Below, in pieces: positions 49,140-61,674 of a stretch of DNA of 64,000 nucleotides. A program made the translations under genes and the position numbers. The stretch comes from Chimonanthus salicifolius (taxonomy: Eukaryota > Streptophyta > Magnoliopsida > Laurales > Calycanthaceae), in assembly GCA_013350335.1 (NCBI GenBank), contig CM023540.1:3286001-3350000 (forward strand), given 5' to 3'. The notes below the pieces were generated by a model. The model was not told where the DNA came from. It saw nothing but the letters and a program-made list of their open reading frames with translations, and did not search any database. Positions within the stretch are counted from its first letter, which is position 1. Each line of letters begins with the position of its first letter.

Positions 49140-50998
49140 GTAAGTGGTTTTGATATTTTTGTTTAAGATAAGGAACCATAGGGTTCGGCCATGGTGTATA
49201 GCCGAACCCCATGGAACAGAATTGGGAGATGATCATGGTATTAAATTTAATGGAAAGACATGGTTATTGGTTGGAAACCATGGAAGGAATATCAATGTTT
49301 TGAAGGGATTAAATGGAGACCATGGAATAAGATTAAGGGTTGAATGTTGTTGTTTAAGTAAAAAGGATAAACCATAGGGTTCGGCCATGTGGCATGGCCG
49401 AACCCAATGGAAAGGATATTAATAATTTTAATGGATTTAAAATGATGGGAAAGGTTACTTATGTTTTAATTTTAAATGGAGACCATAGGAAAATATAGAT
49501 GGATTTAATATGGTGATTGATTAAATGGAAGATCAATGTGTAATAATTTTTAGAAAGAGGATTATGAACCATAGGGTTCGGCCATGGTGTATGGCTGAAC
49601 CCCATGGAGTTGTATTGGTATTATTATTGGATTTTAATTGATTAAATGGAAGATCAATGTTTGATAATTTTTAAAAAGAGGATTATGAACCATAGGGCTC
49701 GGCCATAGTGTATGGCCGAACCCCATGGAGTTGTATTGGTATGGTTATTGGATTTAATTGATTAAATTGAAGATGTTTATTAATTTAGAAAGTTTCTAAT
49801 TATGGAAGGAACCTTGAATTATGATTCAAATATGGAAGGTGGATTTTAATTTAGAAAGGATCTAAAGATAGAAGAATGGAAGGATGGGTATTAAATTTAG
49901 AAACTTTCTAACTATGGACTTTCTAATTATGGACTTCCTAATAATGGATGCAATGTAGATAATTGGGAGTTAGACATCATAGGGTTTGGCCATGGTGCTT
50001 GACCAAACCCCATGAATCAATTATGGATCTATTATGTTTATGTGTTAATGAAGGGAAGGTTTGAAATGATTAGACCAATGGCAAAATTGTAAATAAGAGT
50101 GCAATCAATGAACCATGGGTTCGGCCATGGTGTATGGCCGACCCCATGGGGATTGTTTGCTGAGCATAAGGTTGATGTATCTTAGATGATTAACTTCTTT
50201 ATCATTAGATTAATGAATAAAAGTGGTATGAATGGCATTGCTGTAAATATAAGTAAAATTGAAGGATCATGGGTTCGGCCATGGCTGAGCCCCATGGGGA
50301 TTGGTTTATGGACTTAAATATTGTAAATCAAGTGGGATTTAGTTTTAATTGATTGTTATATTATAAGGTAACGGGACCTCACAAGGTGTGTACGATCATG
50401 AGCGGTTACCTAACAAAAGACTCAAGGACACGTAGTGGTCTTTGGCAGGATTTCACCTCTTTGAAACCATGGGTTTATGTACAATTTTTTTTATCTTATA
50501 TTGATGAAATTATGTTGTAAAGGAATATGTTTCAAATTGTGAATTTTAAATGCTATGTCTATTTGTATAAAATAGCATGTGTTGGATATGTCTCAAAATG
50601 TGATTTTAAATGCTATGTTTATGTTATAAAATAGCATGTGTTTCATTGACATCTCATGCATGGCATGGGGTGAAGGATATGTAACCGGAGGGGCCACACT
50701 CCGTCGGGGCGTCCAAAAAACCTATGTGGGATACTTTGATGTGCTTTTCCATCATGAAGAAACTGGAGGGCCCACACTCCGTCGGGGCGTCCGAAAGACC
50801 TATGTGGTGGGCACTTTTATGTACATGTGATGGGTGAGACTCATTGCATTTGTCATCATTGCTTGACATGGTTTATATGGCTTTTGACATTATGATATTA
50901 TTACATATGTTTTGTACTAACCATGTTTTAGCCCTAATTGGAATACCTACTGGGCGCGTTGTTCTAACGCCCTACTTCTACCCTTGTGGATGATACAG
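49140..50998 (+). other. Putative LTR intron in A 5' LTR
   Basis: GGAACCG precedes GTAAGTGG at 49140. TTCTAACGCCC starts near 50962; the acceptor-like GATACAG ends at 50998, 30 bases after the branch-like A. Length is 1859 bp and all seven hairpins lie inside. The alternative CCCTAG is mutated to CCCTTG here, so GATACAG is the better acceptor. Confidence 0.45.
49182..50297 (+). repeat. GGTTCGGCC hairpin cluster of A 5' LTR (7 copies)
   Basis: Copies begin near 49182, 49379, 49574, 49695, 49982, 50118 and 50271. The last lacks the loop (GGTTCGGCCATGGCTGAGCC), as at 26585 in C. Confidence 0.9.
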
Positions 50999-51489
50999 GA
51001 AACAAAGAGAAGGTTGAACGTGAAACGGGCCAAGCATAGGAGCTTGGATGAATATAGTTTATATTTTGATTAAGTTACTTATGGACATGTTTTTGAGTAA
51101 CTAGTTTCCGGGCATGTAATAACTTTGATGAATTTGCTGTGGTTGGATGTTTTATTGGATAATTATGATATGATAATTATGATTAAGGACTTGACGTATT
51201 TGCTATCTGAAATGGAATAGAAATAGGTTCTATTATGATTCCACATGTTATGATTATAATTTCGCAGTTTGATGTTATTCCGCATGTTTGATGTTATTAT
51301 GTGTGAACCGTTTTCATGGACTTAGTCCATGCACACATAGGGTTGGCCAGTTAAGGGTCGGACTTTAGAAGTTCGGACTTAGCTTGCGTCGTGACGTCCC
51401 GCTCTCTGTCACTCTTTGTTTATAAAAAAAAAAGGTAGACTCTGATTTTTGGAAGAGAAAGTGGGTGAAAAAGGGCGGAGCGTGACAGT

Positions 51490-51501
51490 TGGTATCAGAG
51501 C
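51490..51501 (+). promoter_or_regulatory. Primer-binding site of element A
   Basis: TGGTATCAGAGC: an exact initiator tRNA-Met complement, two bases after the LTR. Confidence 0.93.
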
Positions 51502-51761
51502 GAACCAGAAACATTGAATGTTTCGGAGTAAATTAATGTGGCCCCCGTGCAGTAATTTACTTCGTTAGACTCAGACGGATGATAGCAAAGGAAGTACCAT
51601 TAAAATAATTGGATTTATCAAACATAGCAACATAGGATATATTTCCCCAGAAACAAAGCAAAAATCAAGAGTGCATATTTGGAAATTTCCCCAAAAGTAG
51701 GAAATACAAAAATTTTATGATGGAAACTAAGTCATGATATTTTTTAATGGCTTAGAGAAAA

Positions 51762-52114
51762 ATGCCTCCAAGGGGAAGACCAAGGAGAAATACCCGACAA
51801 AACCCAAATGGGGGTGAAGAGGAGGTAAAACATCCTCGAAATGAGGAGGAACGACAATCTCATCACGAAGAGGAAGAACAACCATCCCACCAAGAGGAGG
51901 AGGAACAAAGCAGCGTGAACATACCCGTGGTGCCTCCTGAACTACAAAACTTTGTTCAGCGGTGGTCACTTCGGTGCTCCAACAACAATTGAACGAGAAT
52001 GGAACGACCAAAGAGACAAATGACAGGAGTATGGTCAGGGACTTCCAGCAATAGCGCCCTCCTTGCTTCAAAGGGAGAGAAAGAGCTGTCGGAGCAAAAA
52101 ATTGGCTGAAAAAG
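51762..52114 (+). pseudogene. Element A gag, N-terminal part
   Basis: Starts MPPRGRPRRNTRQN and has the same acidic Glu/Gln/His repeats and PPELQNFVQ as element C. One base is missing near 51960 relative to C, so the frame is lost. A TAG follows near 52051. At 52114 the gene is cut by solo LTR F and resumes at 59030. This is the start region of a single gag-pol frame. Confidence 0.88.
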
Positions 52115-54660
52115 TGTAACGGCCCGCCCTTTTTCACTCACTTCTTCCGGTAAATCAGAGTTTTTTTTTTTTTTTTATAACAGAGTAGAGTGATAGAGAG
52201 CGGGACGTCACGACGCGAGTTAAGTCCGAACTTCCAAAGTCCAACCCTTAACTGGCCAACCCTATGTGTGCATGGACTAAGTCCACGAAAATGGTTCACA
52301 CATAATAATATCAACATGCGGAATAAAAATCATAACTTGCGGAATTATAATAGAACCAAGTTCTATTCCATTCAGATAGCAAAGTACGTCAAGTCCTTAA
52401 TCATCATTCAAATATCATAATTATCCAAATAAACATCCAACCATCTAAGTTATTACATTCCAAAATCTAGATACTCAAATACAAGTCCATGAGTAACTTT
52501 ATTCAAACATATAAAATAAATCATCCAAGCTCCTATGCTTGGCCCGTCTTGCGTACGTCGTTCCCATGATTTCCTGTGTCATCCACTAGGGTAGAAGTAT
52601 GGCGTTAGAACAACGCGCCTAGTAGGTATTCCAATTAGGGCTAACACATGATTAGTACATAACATATATAATATAGTAATGTCAAAAACCATATAAATCC
52701 ATGCCATGCAATGATGACAAATGCAATGAGTCCCACCCATCACATATACATAAAAGTACCCACCACATAGGTCTTTCGGACTCCCCGACGGAGTGTGGAC
52801 CCTCCGGTTTTTTCCTGATGGAAAAGCACATCAAGGTACCCCACATAGGTTTTTCGGATGCCCCGACGGAGTGTGGACCCTCCGGTTACAAATCCTTCAC
52901 CCCATGCCATGCATGAGATGCCAATGAAACACATGCTATTTTATAACATAAACATTGCATTTAAAATCACCTTTTGAAACATATCCAACACATGCTATTT
53001 TATACAAATAAACATAGCATTTAAAATTCACATTTTTAAACATATTCCTTTACAACATAATTTCATCAAAATAAGATAAAACAATTGTACAGAAATCCAT
53101 GGTTTCAAAGATGTGGAATCCTACCGAAGACAGCTAATGTGTCCTTGCGTCTTTTGTCCGGTAATCGCTCACGATCGTAAACACCTTATGAGGTCCCGTT
53201 ACCTTATAATATAGCAATCAATCAAAACCAAGTCCCACTTGATTTACAATGTTTTAAGTCCATAAACCAATCCCCATGGGGTTCGGCCATACACCATGGC
53301 CGAACCCATGGTTTATCATTTTTTAGCCGATATTACCAAATTGCCATTATAGATATCCATAGCCATTTTCCTTACTTAGGTTCGAAAATAATCCATACAT
53401 ACTTCTTTAATCCTAACACATAGTCCAATAAATAGTTCATGGGGTTCGGCCATGGTGTATGGCCAAACCCTATGTCCAATATTTCCACATATTTACAACT
53501 TTGCCATCCATGACTTACATAACCAATAATCTGATAACATACATTTGTATCCTCCACTTTAATCAATCACCATATTAATTCCATGATTGATTCCTTAGTC
53601 CTAACATGATCCATCAAATATTTCCCATGTGGTTCGGCCATACACCATGGCCGAACCCATGGTCCTTCATTCTAGACCCTATTTACAAAATTGCTATCCT
53701 TTCCATGATCTAACCATATGAGTATAATTCCATAATTAGAAACTTACTAAAAATAGTAACCATCATCCATAAAACATGAGCAATATTCCTCCAACTTCCA
53801 TTATTAGAAACTTTCTAAATTAAGAAGCATCTTTCATAAAATAAACTCTAGTGGGGTTCAGCCATACACCATGGCCGAACCTCACTCATAGAGATTATCC
53901 ATTAAAACCCTTTTTTTTAAACCTATTAATTTAATCAATAGTCCATAATTAGAAGGTCCTGTAACGCCCCGCCCTTTTCACCCTTCCGAAAATCAGAGTC
54001 TGAAAATTTATTTTGAAAGAAACACAGAGTGAAAGAGAGCGGGGGCGCCACGACGCGAGTTAAGTTCAGAATACTCTAGTCTGAACCTTAACTGGCCACC
54101 CATGTGTACATGGACTAGACGATGATAACAAATCACACATGGAACTAAACAATAACTTGCGGAATAAACTAGACTAATTGCGGAAATAGAATGAATAGAT
54201 AACAAGTAACAGTCTCAAATATTAATTAACATAAACCACCATCCATAGTTAATAACCTAATCAAACCATAGCAAAATAATAACTTATTACATGTCCACAA
54301 ACTATAATTCAAACGACAATAAATAAAAAGTCTTGTTCATCAATCAAGCGCTTAGGCTTGGCTCCCCTCCCGGTCATCGATCTTTTCTTTTCCTTTCTTT
54401 GTACCTGCATTCTCCTCTGATGGTAGAATTAGGCGTTAGATCAACGCGCCCAGTAGGTTCCCGAATCAGGGCTACCACATGGTTAGTGTATAAAACATGT
54501 ATATATATCATAGTACGTGATTATAAATAAAACATCTGAAAACAATGCTATGTATATAAGTGCATATGTAATGAGCCCCACCCCATCACACATACATAGC
54601 CATCACTTGACGGGACTCTCACCGTCAAGGTAAATCACAATACACTTTCATTTGGGACTC

Positions 54661-54880
54661 ACAGTATTCTTTCATTGGGACTCGCATGATAAGGTAATCC
54701 ACAGTAATCCTCGTTACCTGTGGAAAGACACTTCATCATTGAGTTGTTTCACAGTATTCTTTCATTGGGACTCACATGATAAGGTAATCCACAGTAATCC
54801 TCGTTACCTGTGGAAAGACACTTCATCATTGAGTTGTTTCACGGTGTTCTTTCATTGGGACTCTCAAGTCAAGGTAATCC
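54661..54880. repeat. 90-bp tandem repeat in G
   Basis: Units begin at 54661, 54751 and 54841 (partial). The first two are almost identical (one G/A difference seen). Confidence 0.93.
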
Positions 54881-55311
54881 ATAATCATCACCCCATGCCA
54901 TGCATGAGATGTCAATGTACATGTATGTCATTAGTAAATACATATCTCATCATTAAAAACCATATTTGAAACATAATATCAAATACAACATATCTAATGA
55001 AAACATAATAAAACCAAATCATAATTGTGGTTACAAGTAGGTAGGAAACCTACTGAAGATTCACTTTAGTACTTGAGCTTTCTTAATCGTCAGCCGATCA
55101 CGACTCGTATGCCGTATACGCAAGTCTAGATACCCTATTTAAATAGCAGCAAACCAAACATTTATCATGTAATGCCAACTTAGTCAATGTCCCAAAAATG
55201 TACTATGCGGGGTTCGGCCATGCCTATGGCCGAACCCCACCTATTCATCCTTTTGGTCTCTCATTCATTTAATCCCTATTAAGCATTACTTTCTACAAAA
55301 TACCTTGGTAG

Positions 55312-55535
55312 GGTTCATACAACCATACATATGATTATTTCACCTTTGATCAATAAATCATTCTTTCCCATAATTCTATCACAAAATCAGCTACACAATT
55401 GAGTCACCAAAGACCCTTAGTGGGGTTCATACAACCATACATATGATTATTTCACCTTTGATCAATAAATCATTCTTTCCCATAATTCAATCACAAAATC
55501 GGCTACACAATTGAGTCACCAAAGACCCTTAGTGG
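55312..55535. repeat. 112-bp tandem duplication in G ending at a hairpin
   Basis: Units begin at 55312 and 55424. The next unit boundary (55536) is the start of a GGTTCGGCC hairpin. The unit starts keep GGTTC but continue CATACAACCATACATATG instead of the hairpin. Confidence 0.9.
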
Positions 55536-58500
55536 GGTTCGGCCATGCCTATGGCCGAACCTCACCAAATCTGATTTTTGTTCCACACTTATCTGTCATC
55601 AAATGGTTCTCCATTAAAATACTTCAAACCCTTTATGAAATCATGGAAACAATAACAAACTTAACCCATATACTTAGTCCATTCATCCCAAAAACAGCCC
55701 CATGGGGTTCGGCCATGCACATGGCCGAACCCAATGGTTCTCTTGATCTGATTGATCCATCATTTACCCATGATTTGAATCAGTAACTTAACCCTAATAT
55801 TGACATGGTTCAGCCCTACATTGGCCAACCAATAACAGCAAATTAAACTTCACCAAATCACATCAAAAACCATATTTTATATGGTTTTAAACTCATCAAA
55901 ATCATCAAATACTAACATGGGGTTCGGCCGTCCAAAGTGGCCGAACCCTATGTCCATGTTTTGGTCCTCTTTAGCATGTTTTAAGTGTCACTTATTCATA
56001 TGAAAATCAGTACATCATTGCTGCATTTTTACCTCTCAAAGCCATCCAATAAATTCATCACTTTGTCCAAATGACCATAACACCTCATGGGATTCGGCCA
56101 TCCAAGATGGCCGATCCAAATGGTCCATTTCATCAGTTTTAAACCACTGTTTTAGACCCATGATAACTTTCAATCCTTATGTCATTCAGATCCATGTTTT
56201 TAACCCTCTTTAAAACATGCATTTGAATCTCAAATAAAACTCAAAAACAGTCCACAAAAACTCCATTGTTTCCATGTTTCAAAACATGAAAACCAACCAA
56301 TCTTTTACATGGGGTTCGGCCCTCCATGGTGGCCGAACCCAATGGTCATCTTTCCATTTTAAAACTTCTATAAATCAAGGTTAAAACCTTGGTGTATTCG
56401 GCCATAACCATGGCCCAATACACACCCCATTTGTTCCATATTATTAAACCAAAATAACACATAAATACTTACCAAACTTGCTTTGCCTAAGATCCTTGCT
56501 TCCTCCCTTTTATTTCTTCCTTTCTTCCTTAATCCTTTGCTGGTTTAAGCTTGAATAACTGATGCCAAAACCTCTACTGTTCCATCCAAGAAAAACGAAT
56601 TGGAGAGAGGGAGAGAGAGATGGGAAAATCTTGGATTTGCAATGACAAAAATCAGCCCAAATGGATGGTCTACCCTTTTTATTCTTCAACCACAAAATCC
56701 ATTTATTCCTTCACAACTTCTTGAAAAATACGATGGAACATTAAGGCACCCCTTGGTACCAACGGTCACCACTCTTGGCCTCAACCGTTGCAACCTTTGG
56801 CAGCCCCATGTCATCTCATCACATTCACATCATTTCCATTTAATGTTTTGCATGGAAATCACCATAACAAGTCCCCAACTTGTGGAACTTGTTTCGGTTT
56901 GTTTGAGATCAAAACACCTCCTCATATTCCACTTAACTCACTGAATTTACAGCCCATTTGATTTCCATTTTGACTCACTCAACTCAATGGCTTAACTCAC
57001 CATATTAAACATCATACATTAATTACACTTGAGTCAACTCATTCTTAATTCAAATTAAATAAAATCAGTTCCACTTAACCTGATTTAACTCACCATTGAA
57101 CTCATTTGTGGGCCCACACGGTCGGCTGTGGTCAACAAATTCAACCCGACCCGTTCGGTCCCCCTTTAGCTCCTTGACCCGTTTTTGACTCCATGACCCA
57201 ATTATGGGTATTTTGGTCATTTGTAATTGGTTTTCACATGTACATCAGGCCTACCCATTTTTACTCCACTTGATTTCCAATCAAATCAGCTTAACTCCAT
57301 TTAATTTAAGCTCACACAACGGTCAAATAATCCATTAAGACCCGTTGGGTCCCATTTGGGCCCTTTGACCCATTTAGCCATTTTTGACCCAATTGATGCA
57401 CATTACCCATCCAATCAAATTTGACATTCATAATGTGTTCATAGGATCTTAATTTGAGCAATGTGCCCCACCTTTTCCTTATTTAACATTACAAACATTT
57501 AATTTAACAAACCAGGGGTATTTTCGTAATTATCCCAATCATTGAGAATTCTTTGACCCAATTTGATGTACATTACCCATCCATTATAATTTGACCCTTA
57601 TAATATGTTCATAGGATCTTAGTATGAGCAATGGGCCCCACTATTTCCTTATTCAACATCACAACCATTAAATTTACCAATCCAGGGGCATTTTCGTAAT
57701 TATCCACATCATTGAGAAATCGGGGTGTTACAGGTCCATATTAGAAACTTTCTAAATTTATCAATTCCTATTATTGGATCCATAATTCCAAGTTCTTTCC
57801 ATAATTTGAAACTTTCCCATTTTAATCTCCTCCTTCTATTTTTAAATCCTTTCTAAAAATTCACCTTCCATAATTAAACTTTAGTGGGGTTCGGCCATAC
57901 ACCATGGCCGAACCTCACCCATAGAGACAAATCTAACCCTTTCCATTTATTTTCTAAATTAGTAACATCTATGGTTCGGCCATACACCATTGCCGAACCC
58001 TATGGTTCATGATCTTGACCATTATTTACTCCCATTAAAATTCAATAATAATACCAACACAACTCCATGGGGTTCAGCCATACACCATGGCCGAACCCTA
58101 TGGTTCTTTTCTTTCCATTTAAAATTACCATTATCATCTCTCATCTTTCTTCCATGGGGTCGGCCATACACATTGGCCGAACCCTATGGTTCTTTTCCTT
58201 AAAACAAATTTATCAAATATACTAACCGGTTCCGCGACTGATTCTTGCTCTTCCAATCCTTCTCCTTTCTTCTTGATTCTTTTTCCCAAGCCGAGAACAC
58301 CTCTTGCTGGCTGCCCTTTCTTCCTCTTGTTTTGCCGTGAATAAGAATTGAGATGGAGAGGAAATTCGGCTATGGTGGTATGGCCGTGCTCCCCTCTCTC
58401 TTTCTTTTTAATACTTCCAAATTGGTTCCATCTTTAGAAGGTGTTAAGATAGTGATTGCCGTGCACCCTTTGTTTAAAACTTCCACTCGGCCAATCTTGT

Positions 58501-59029
58501 TTGAAGTGGCAATTGCCGTGTGCCCTTGTTTCCTTTTCCTTGTAAGACTCCCTTTGATCTTATTTTTAAAAGGTGCTTAAGATATCAAATTCCCCTAGGG
58601 GCCATGAGCCACTTGTTTCCTTAAATCCTCCCCTTAATCCTAATTAGAAGGCGCCAAAATCCTTCATTTAGCAATTCCCTTTAGGGCCATTTCTAATCAA
58701 GGAAATAGGACACCATTGTGCGCATCACATAGCTATGAAAATCCCACACACGGCTAATGTAATCTTTATTTGATTTCTAAACATCTCCTTGGATATTCAA
58801 ATCCAATATTCGACCATGCACAATCATCCCTTTCCTTATTTATTTAATATTGCATTATTAATTAAATTCAACCCCATTTAATTTTTATCGAAACTAATTC
58901 CAAAACCGTTGGGTCCTAATTGTGCCAGTGACCCAACTCATTACCCAATTTAAGATCCATAACTGATATTCACAAATAAAATGGATTATTTTCATACAAA
59001 ATAATAAATTGAAAATCCGGGGTGTTACA

Positions 59030-59836
59030 AGAAGATCACTTAGATCCTAACCTTACTCAAGATTTCAAACCATGCTGACAAGATTTTACTGGCCACGTCA
59101 CAACTGATCGACGATGCCGGTAAATGGTGGGAGGTGGTAGAGAAGCAGCGAGCACTCCTTCCGGAAGGAGAGAGAACTGCAATGACTTGGGAGTAGTTCT
59201 CAGCTACCTTCCTGGAACATTATTTCCCTGAGGAGGAGAAGGAACGCCAGACTCAGGCTTTTCTATCTTTGGTACAAGGTACCATGACGGTGGTAGAGTA
59301 CCACCAGGAGTTTCTCAGTTTGTCTGTATATGCATTTTATATGGTGGATACAGAGTATCGAAGGGCACGCAAGTTTGAACAGGGCCTACGGCCAAGCATA
59401 AGGGCCAAGGTAACCATATTTAAGGCAGCTACATTGGCAGAGGTGGTCAGCAAGGCCACTATAGCAGAGCAAGAGATGGCTGAGTTAACACGTTTTGACA
59501 ATCGCGGAGCTCAGAGTGGGAGGGGTACATTTCAGCCCAACAAGAGGTTCCGTCTGAACTCTAGCAGACCCTCACCATCCACTGGGTCAACAAGGGACTT
59601 TCGTCCCAATCATCCCTCCCCATCTGCATCAGTCACTCAGGCTCCCAGAGGGTTGAACAACTGCTTCCATTGTGATCAGTCGGGCCATTTTAAGAGGGAA
59701 TGCCCACAACTCAACAAACCCTCTTATTCCAGACGTTCATCTTGTCCACCAGTTAGGCCAGCTAATTCACAAGGAGGCAGGACATCTAATCAGGCGAGAC
59801 GGTCGCCTACAGGATCTGGACAGTTATCACCTTAGC
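59030..59836 (+). pseudogene. Element A gag, C-terminal part
   Basis: Continues gag after F. It has the central domain with KWWEVVEKQ and FLEHYFPEEE (frames disturbed near 59060-59110; TAG at 59194-59196 where CAG is expected), then an intact stretch from 59269 with FEQGLRPSIRAKV and a good zinc knuckle (CFHCDQSGHFKREC, about 59663-59704). A missing base near 59828 ends the frame at 59835, just before protease. Confidence 0.9.
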
Positions 59837-61674
59837 ACCTCCAGCAGTAGAGGATCACTCTGTGATTCAAGGTATGGCGGTAGTCAATAGTTGCTACGCC
59901 TTTGCTTTATTTGATTCTGGAGCATCTCACTCTTTCATATCTGCTGCATTCATATCTGTAACTGAAACTTTAGTACAAAAAATTGTCCACGTCACTTACC
60001 ATTGTATCCCCTGTCGGAGACACATCATTGGGGCTTATATGCACAATAGTGAATACTGAACTCGTAGGACTCATATTTGAGTTCAATTATTTGGTACTCG
60101 ATATGTCAGAATATGATATTATTTTCAGCGTGGACTGCTTGGCTAGCTTTAAGGCCAACATTGATTGTTATCGCCGTACGGTGACATTCTGGTCACCCGA
60201 GGGAAAACAACATGTGGTGCGTACTGACAAACAAAGTAGACTGCATGAAAGGTTGAATCACCTAGTATTGAACAGTATCAGAATCAACAAGGCACCGGTG
60301 GCTGAACTTCCTGCAATAGTAAAGGACTTTGCAGACGTATTCCCAACAGAACTCCCCAGCTTGCCTCCCATGAGGGAGATCAATTTTGAAATCAAGTTGT
60401 ACTCGGGCACTGCACCAGTGTCATTACCACATTATTGGATGGCACCAGCGGAGATGTCCGAGTTAAAGAAGCAGATTGATGAACTGCTTAGACTAGGGTG
60501 TATTCGGAACAGTGCATCGACTTGGGGTGCTCCGGTTTTATTTGTGAAGAAGAAGGATGATTCACTCCGTATGTGTGTGGACTACCGAAAACTGAACTAG
60601 TTGACGGTCAGAAACAAGTACCCTCTACCCAGGATCGATGATTTATTCGATCAACTTAGAGGTTCCAGTTATTTCTCTAAGATTGACCTGATGTCCTGGA
60701 TACCATCAAATCCTGGTTAGGGAGGAGGACATAGAAAAGACAGCCTTCAGAATGCGGTATGGACTATTTGAGTTTGTAGTCATGCCATTTGGAGTCACCA
60801 ATGCACCGGTTATGTTCATGGATCTTATGAACAAGATTTTCCGTCCTTACTTGGACCAATTTGTCATTGTATTTATTGATGACATTTTGATGTATTCCAA
60901 AACTCAGGAAGAACATGCTGAGCACCTGAGGAAAGTTTTGGACACTTGAGTAAGAACCAGTTATATGCTAAAGCCAGCAAATGTGAATTCTGGCTACCCC
61001 AGGTTAACTTTATGGGGCATGTTATATCAAAGGAAGGTATAGCCGTGGATCCGGTTAAAGTGGCGGCAGTGGGAGAATGGAAAGCACCAAAGAATGTAAC
61101 CGAGATTCGTAGATTCTTGGGATTGGCTGGTTATTACAGAAAGTTTATTATGGATTTCTCTAAGATTGCATCTCCACTGACTTGACTCACTCAGAAAGGA
61201 GTCAAATTTGAGTGGTCAGACTTGTGCAACCAGAGAATTGAAGAGCTAAAAAATAGACTTACAACAGCTCCTATCTTAATTTTGCCGGAAAGAGGCAAGG
61301 GTTATGAGGTAGAATGTGACACTTCAGGAGAAGGACTCGGGTGTGTCCTTAGTCAAACTCATCGTGTGGTGCCTTATGGTTCAAGCCAATTGAAAATACA
61401 TGAACGTCTCTATCCTACTCACGATCTTGAACTAGCCACAGTGGTCTTCACTCTCAAAAGCTGGAGACATTATTTATATGGTGAGAAATTTGAAGTGTTT
61501 TCAGATCATAAGAGCTTGAAGTACTTGTTTGATCAGATAGAGCTCAACCTGAGGCAGCGCAGATGGATGGAATATTTGGTAGATTATGAGTTCGCACTTC
61601 GTTATCACCCTGGCAAGGCGAACAAGGTGGCGGATGCCCTCAGCCGCTTATCACATGCATTAGTGGCATGTTAG
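59837..61674 (+). pseudogene. Element A protease, reverse transcriptase and RNase H remnant
   Basis: Protease DSGASHSF lies near 59909-59932. The frame then shifts by an extra A near 59980, and the RT start runs to TAG 60598-60600 (LN then stop, CAG expected). An extra T near 60697 and changes near 60948 shift frame again. RT catalytic FIDDIL lies in 60752-60949, thumb GLAGYYRKF in 60946-61185, ended by TGA where C has CGA. RNase H is nearly whole in 61222-61674 but the first Asp region reads [10 protein letters not shown], and a TAG at 61672 ends it. All segments are present, none in a single frame. Confidence 0.9.

Larger units (their letters stand above)
48757..51487 (+). repeat. Element A 5' LTR, remaining part
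   Basis: Resumes after B with TAAGA. In order: TATA-like TTATAAGG (48941), leader with AAAGGCAGCCAGCAAG, donor-like GTAAGT (49140), seven hairpins, CTTGATG tandem (50685-50815), acceptor-like GATACAG (to 50998), terminus GGCGGAGCGTGACA at 51487. Confidence 0.92.
54405..56472 (-). other. Putative LTR intron in G
   Basis: Donor-like AGTTTG then GTAAGTATTT; acceptor side GATCTAACGCC, pyrimidines, then GAATGCAG ending at 54405. Conservation of both ends in this divergent LTR is the strongest comparative support for the intron idea. Confidence 0.5.
53960..57732 (-). mobile_element. Solo LTR G (divergent subfamily)
   Basis: Minus-strand LTR of 3773 bp with TSD GGTCC at 53955-53959 and 57733-57737. 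Its sequence differs clearly from the other LTRs but keeps the same plan: donor-like GTAAGTATTTATG (minus, from 56472), fewer and shorter hairpins (55211, 55536, 55706, 55920, 56090, 56312, 56397), the GGGCGCGTT/CTAACGCC block, acceptor-like ATGCAG (to 54405) and terminus GGGCGGGGCGTTACA. P and Q belong nearest to it. Confidence 0.9.
53280..58182 (-). repeat. GGTTCGGCC hairpin cluster of F (8 copies)
   Basis: Copies begin near 53280, 53442, 53631, 53855, 57889, 57973, 58071 and 58156. The copy at 53442 has a GGTGT loop on the plus strand, opposite to the homologous copies of B at 40109 and 46768, although its flanks have not been inverted. Confidence 0.9.
52115..59029 (-). mobile_element. Solo LTR F, containing nested G
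   Basis: Minus-strand LTR (TGTAACACCCCGG at 59029, GGGCGGGCCGTTACA at 52115), about 3137 bp without G. The flanks AAAAG (52110-52114) and AGAAG (59030-59034) are a TSD with one difference. Element C at 28360-28370 shows the intact gag target. Donor-like GTTAGT is at 58226-58221 (minus) and acceptor-like GACACAG ends at 52574. Confidence 0.88.
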
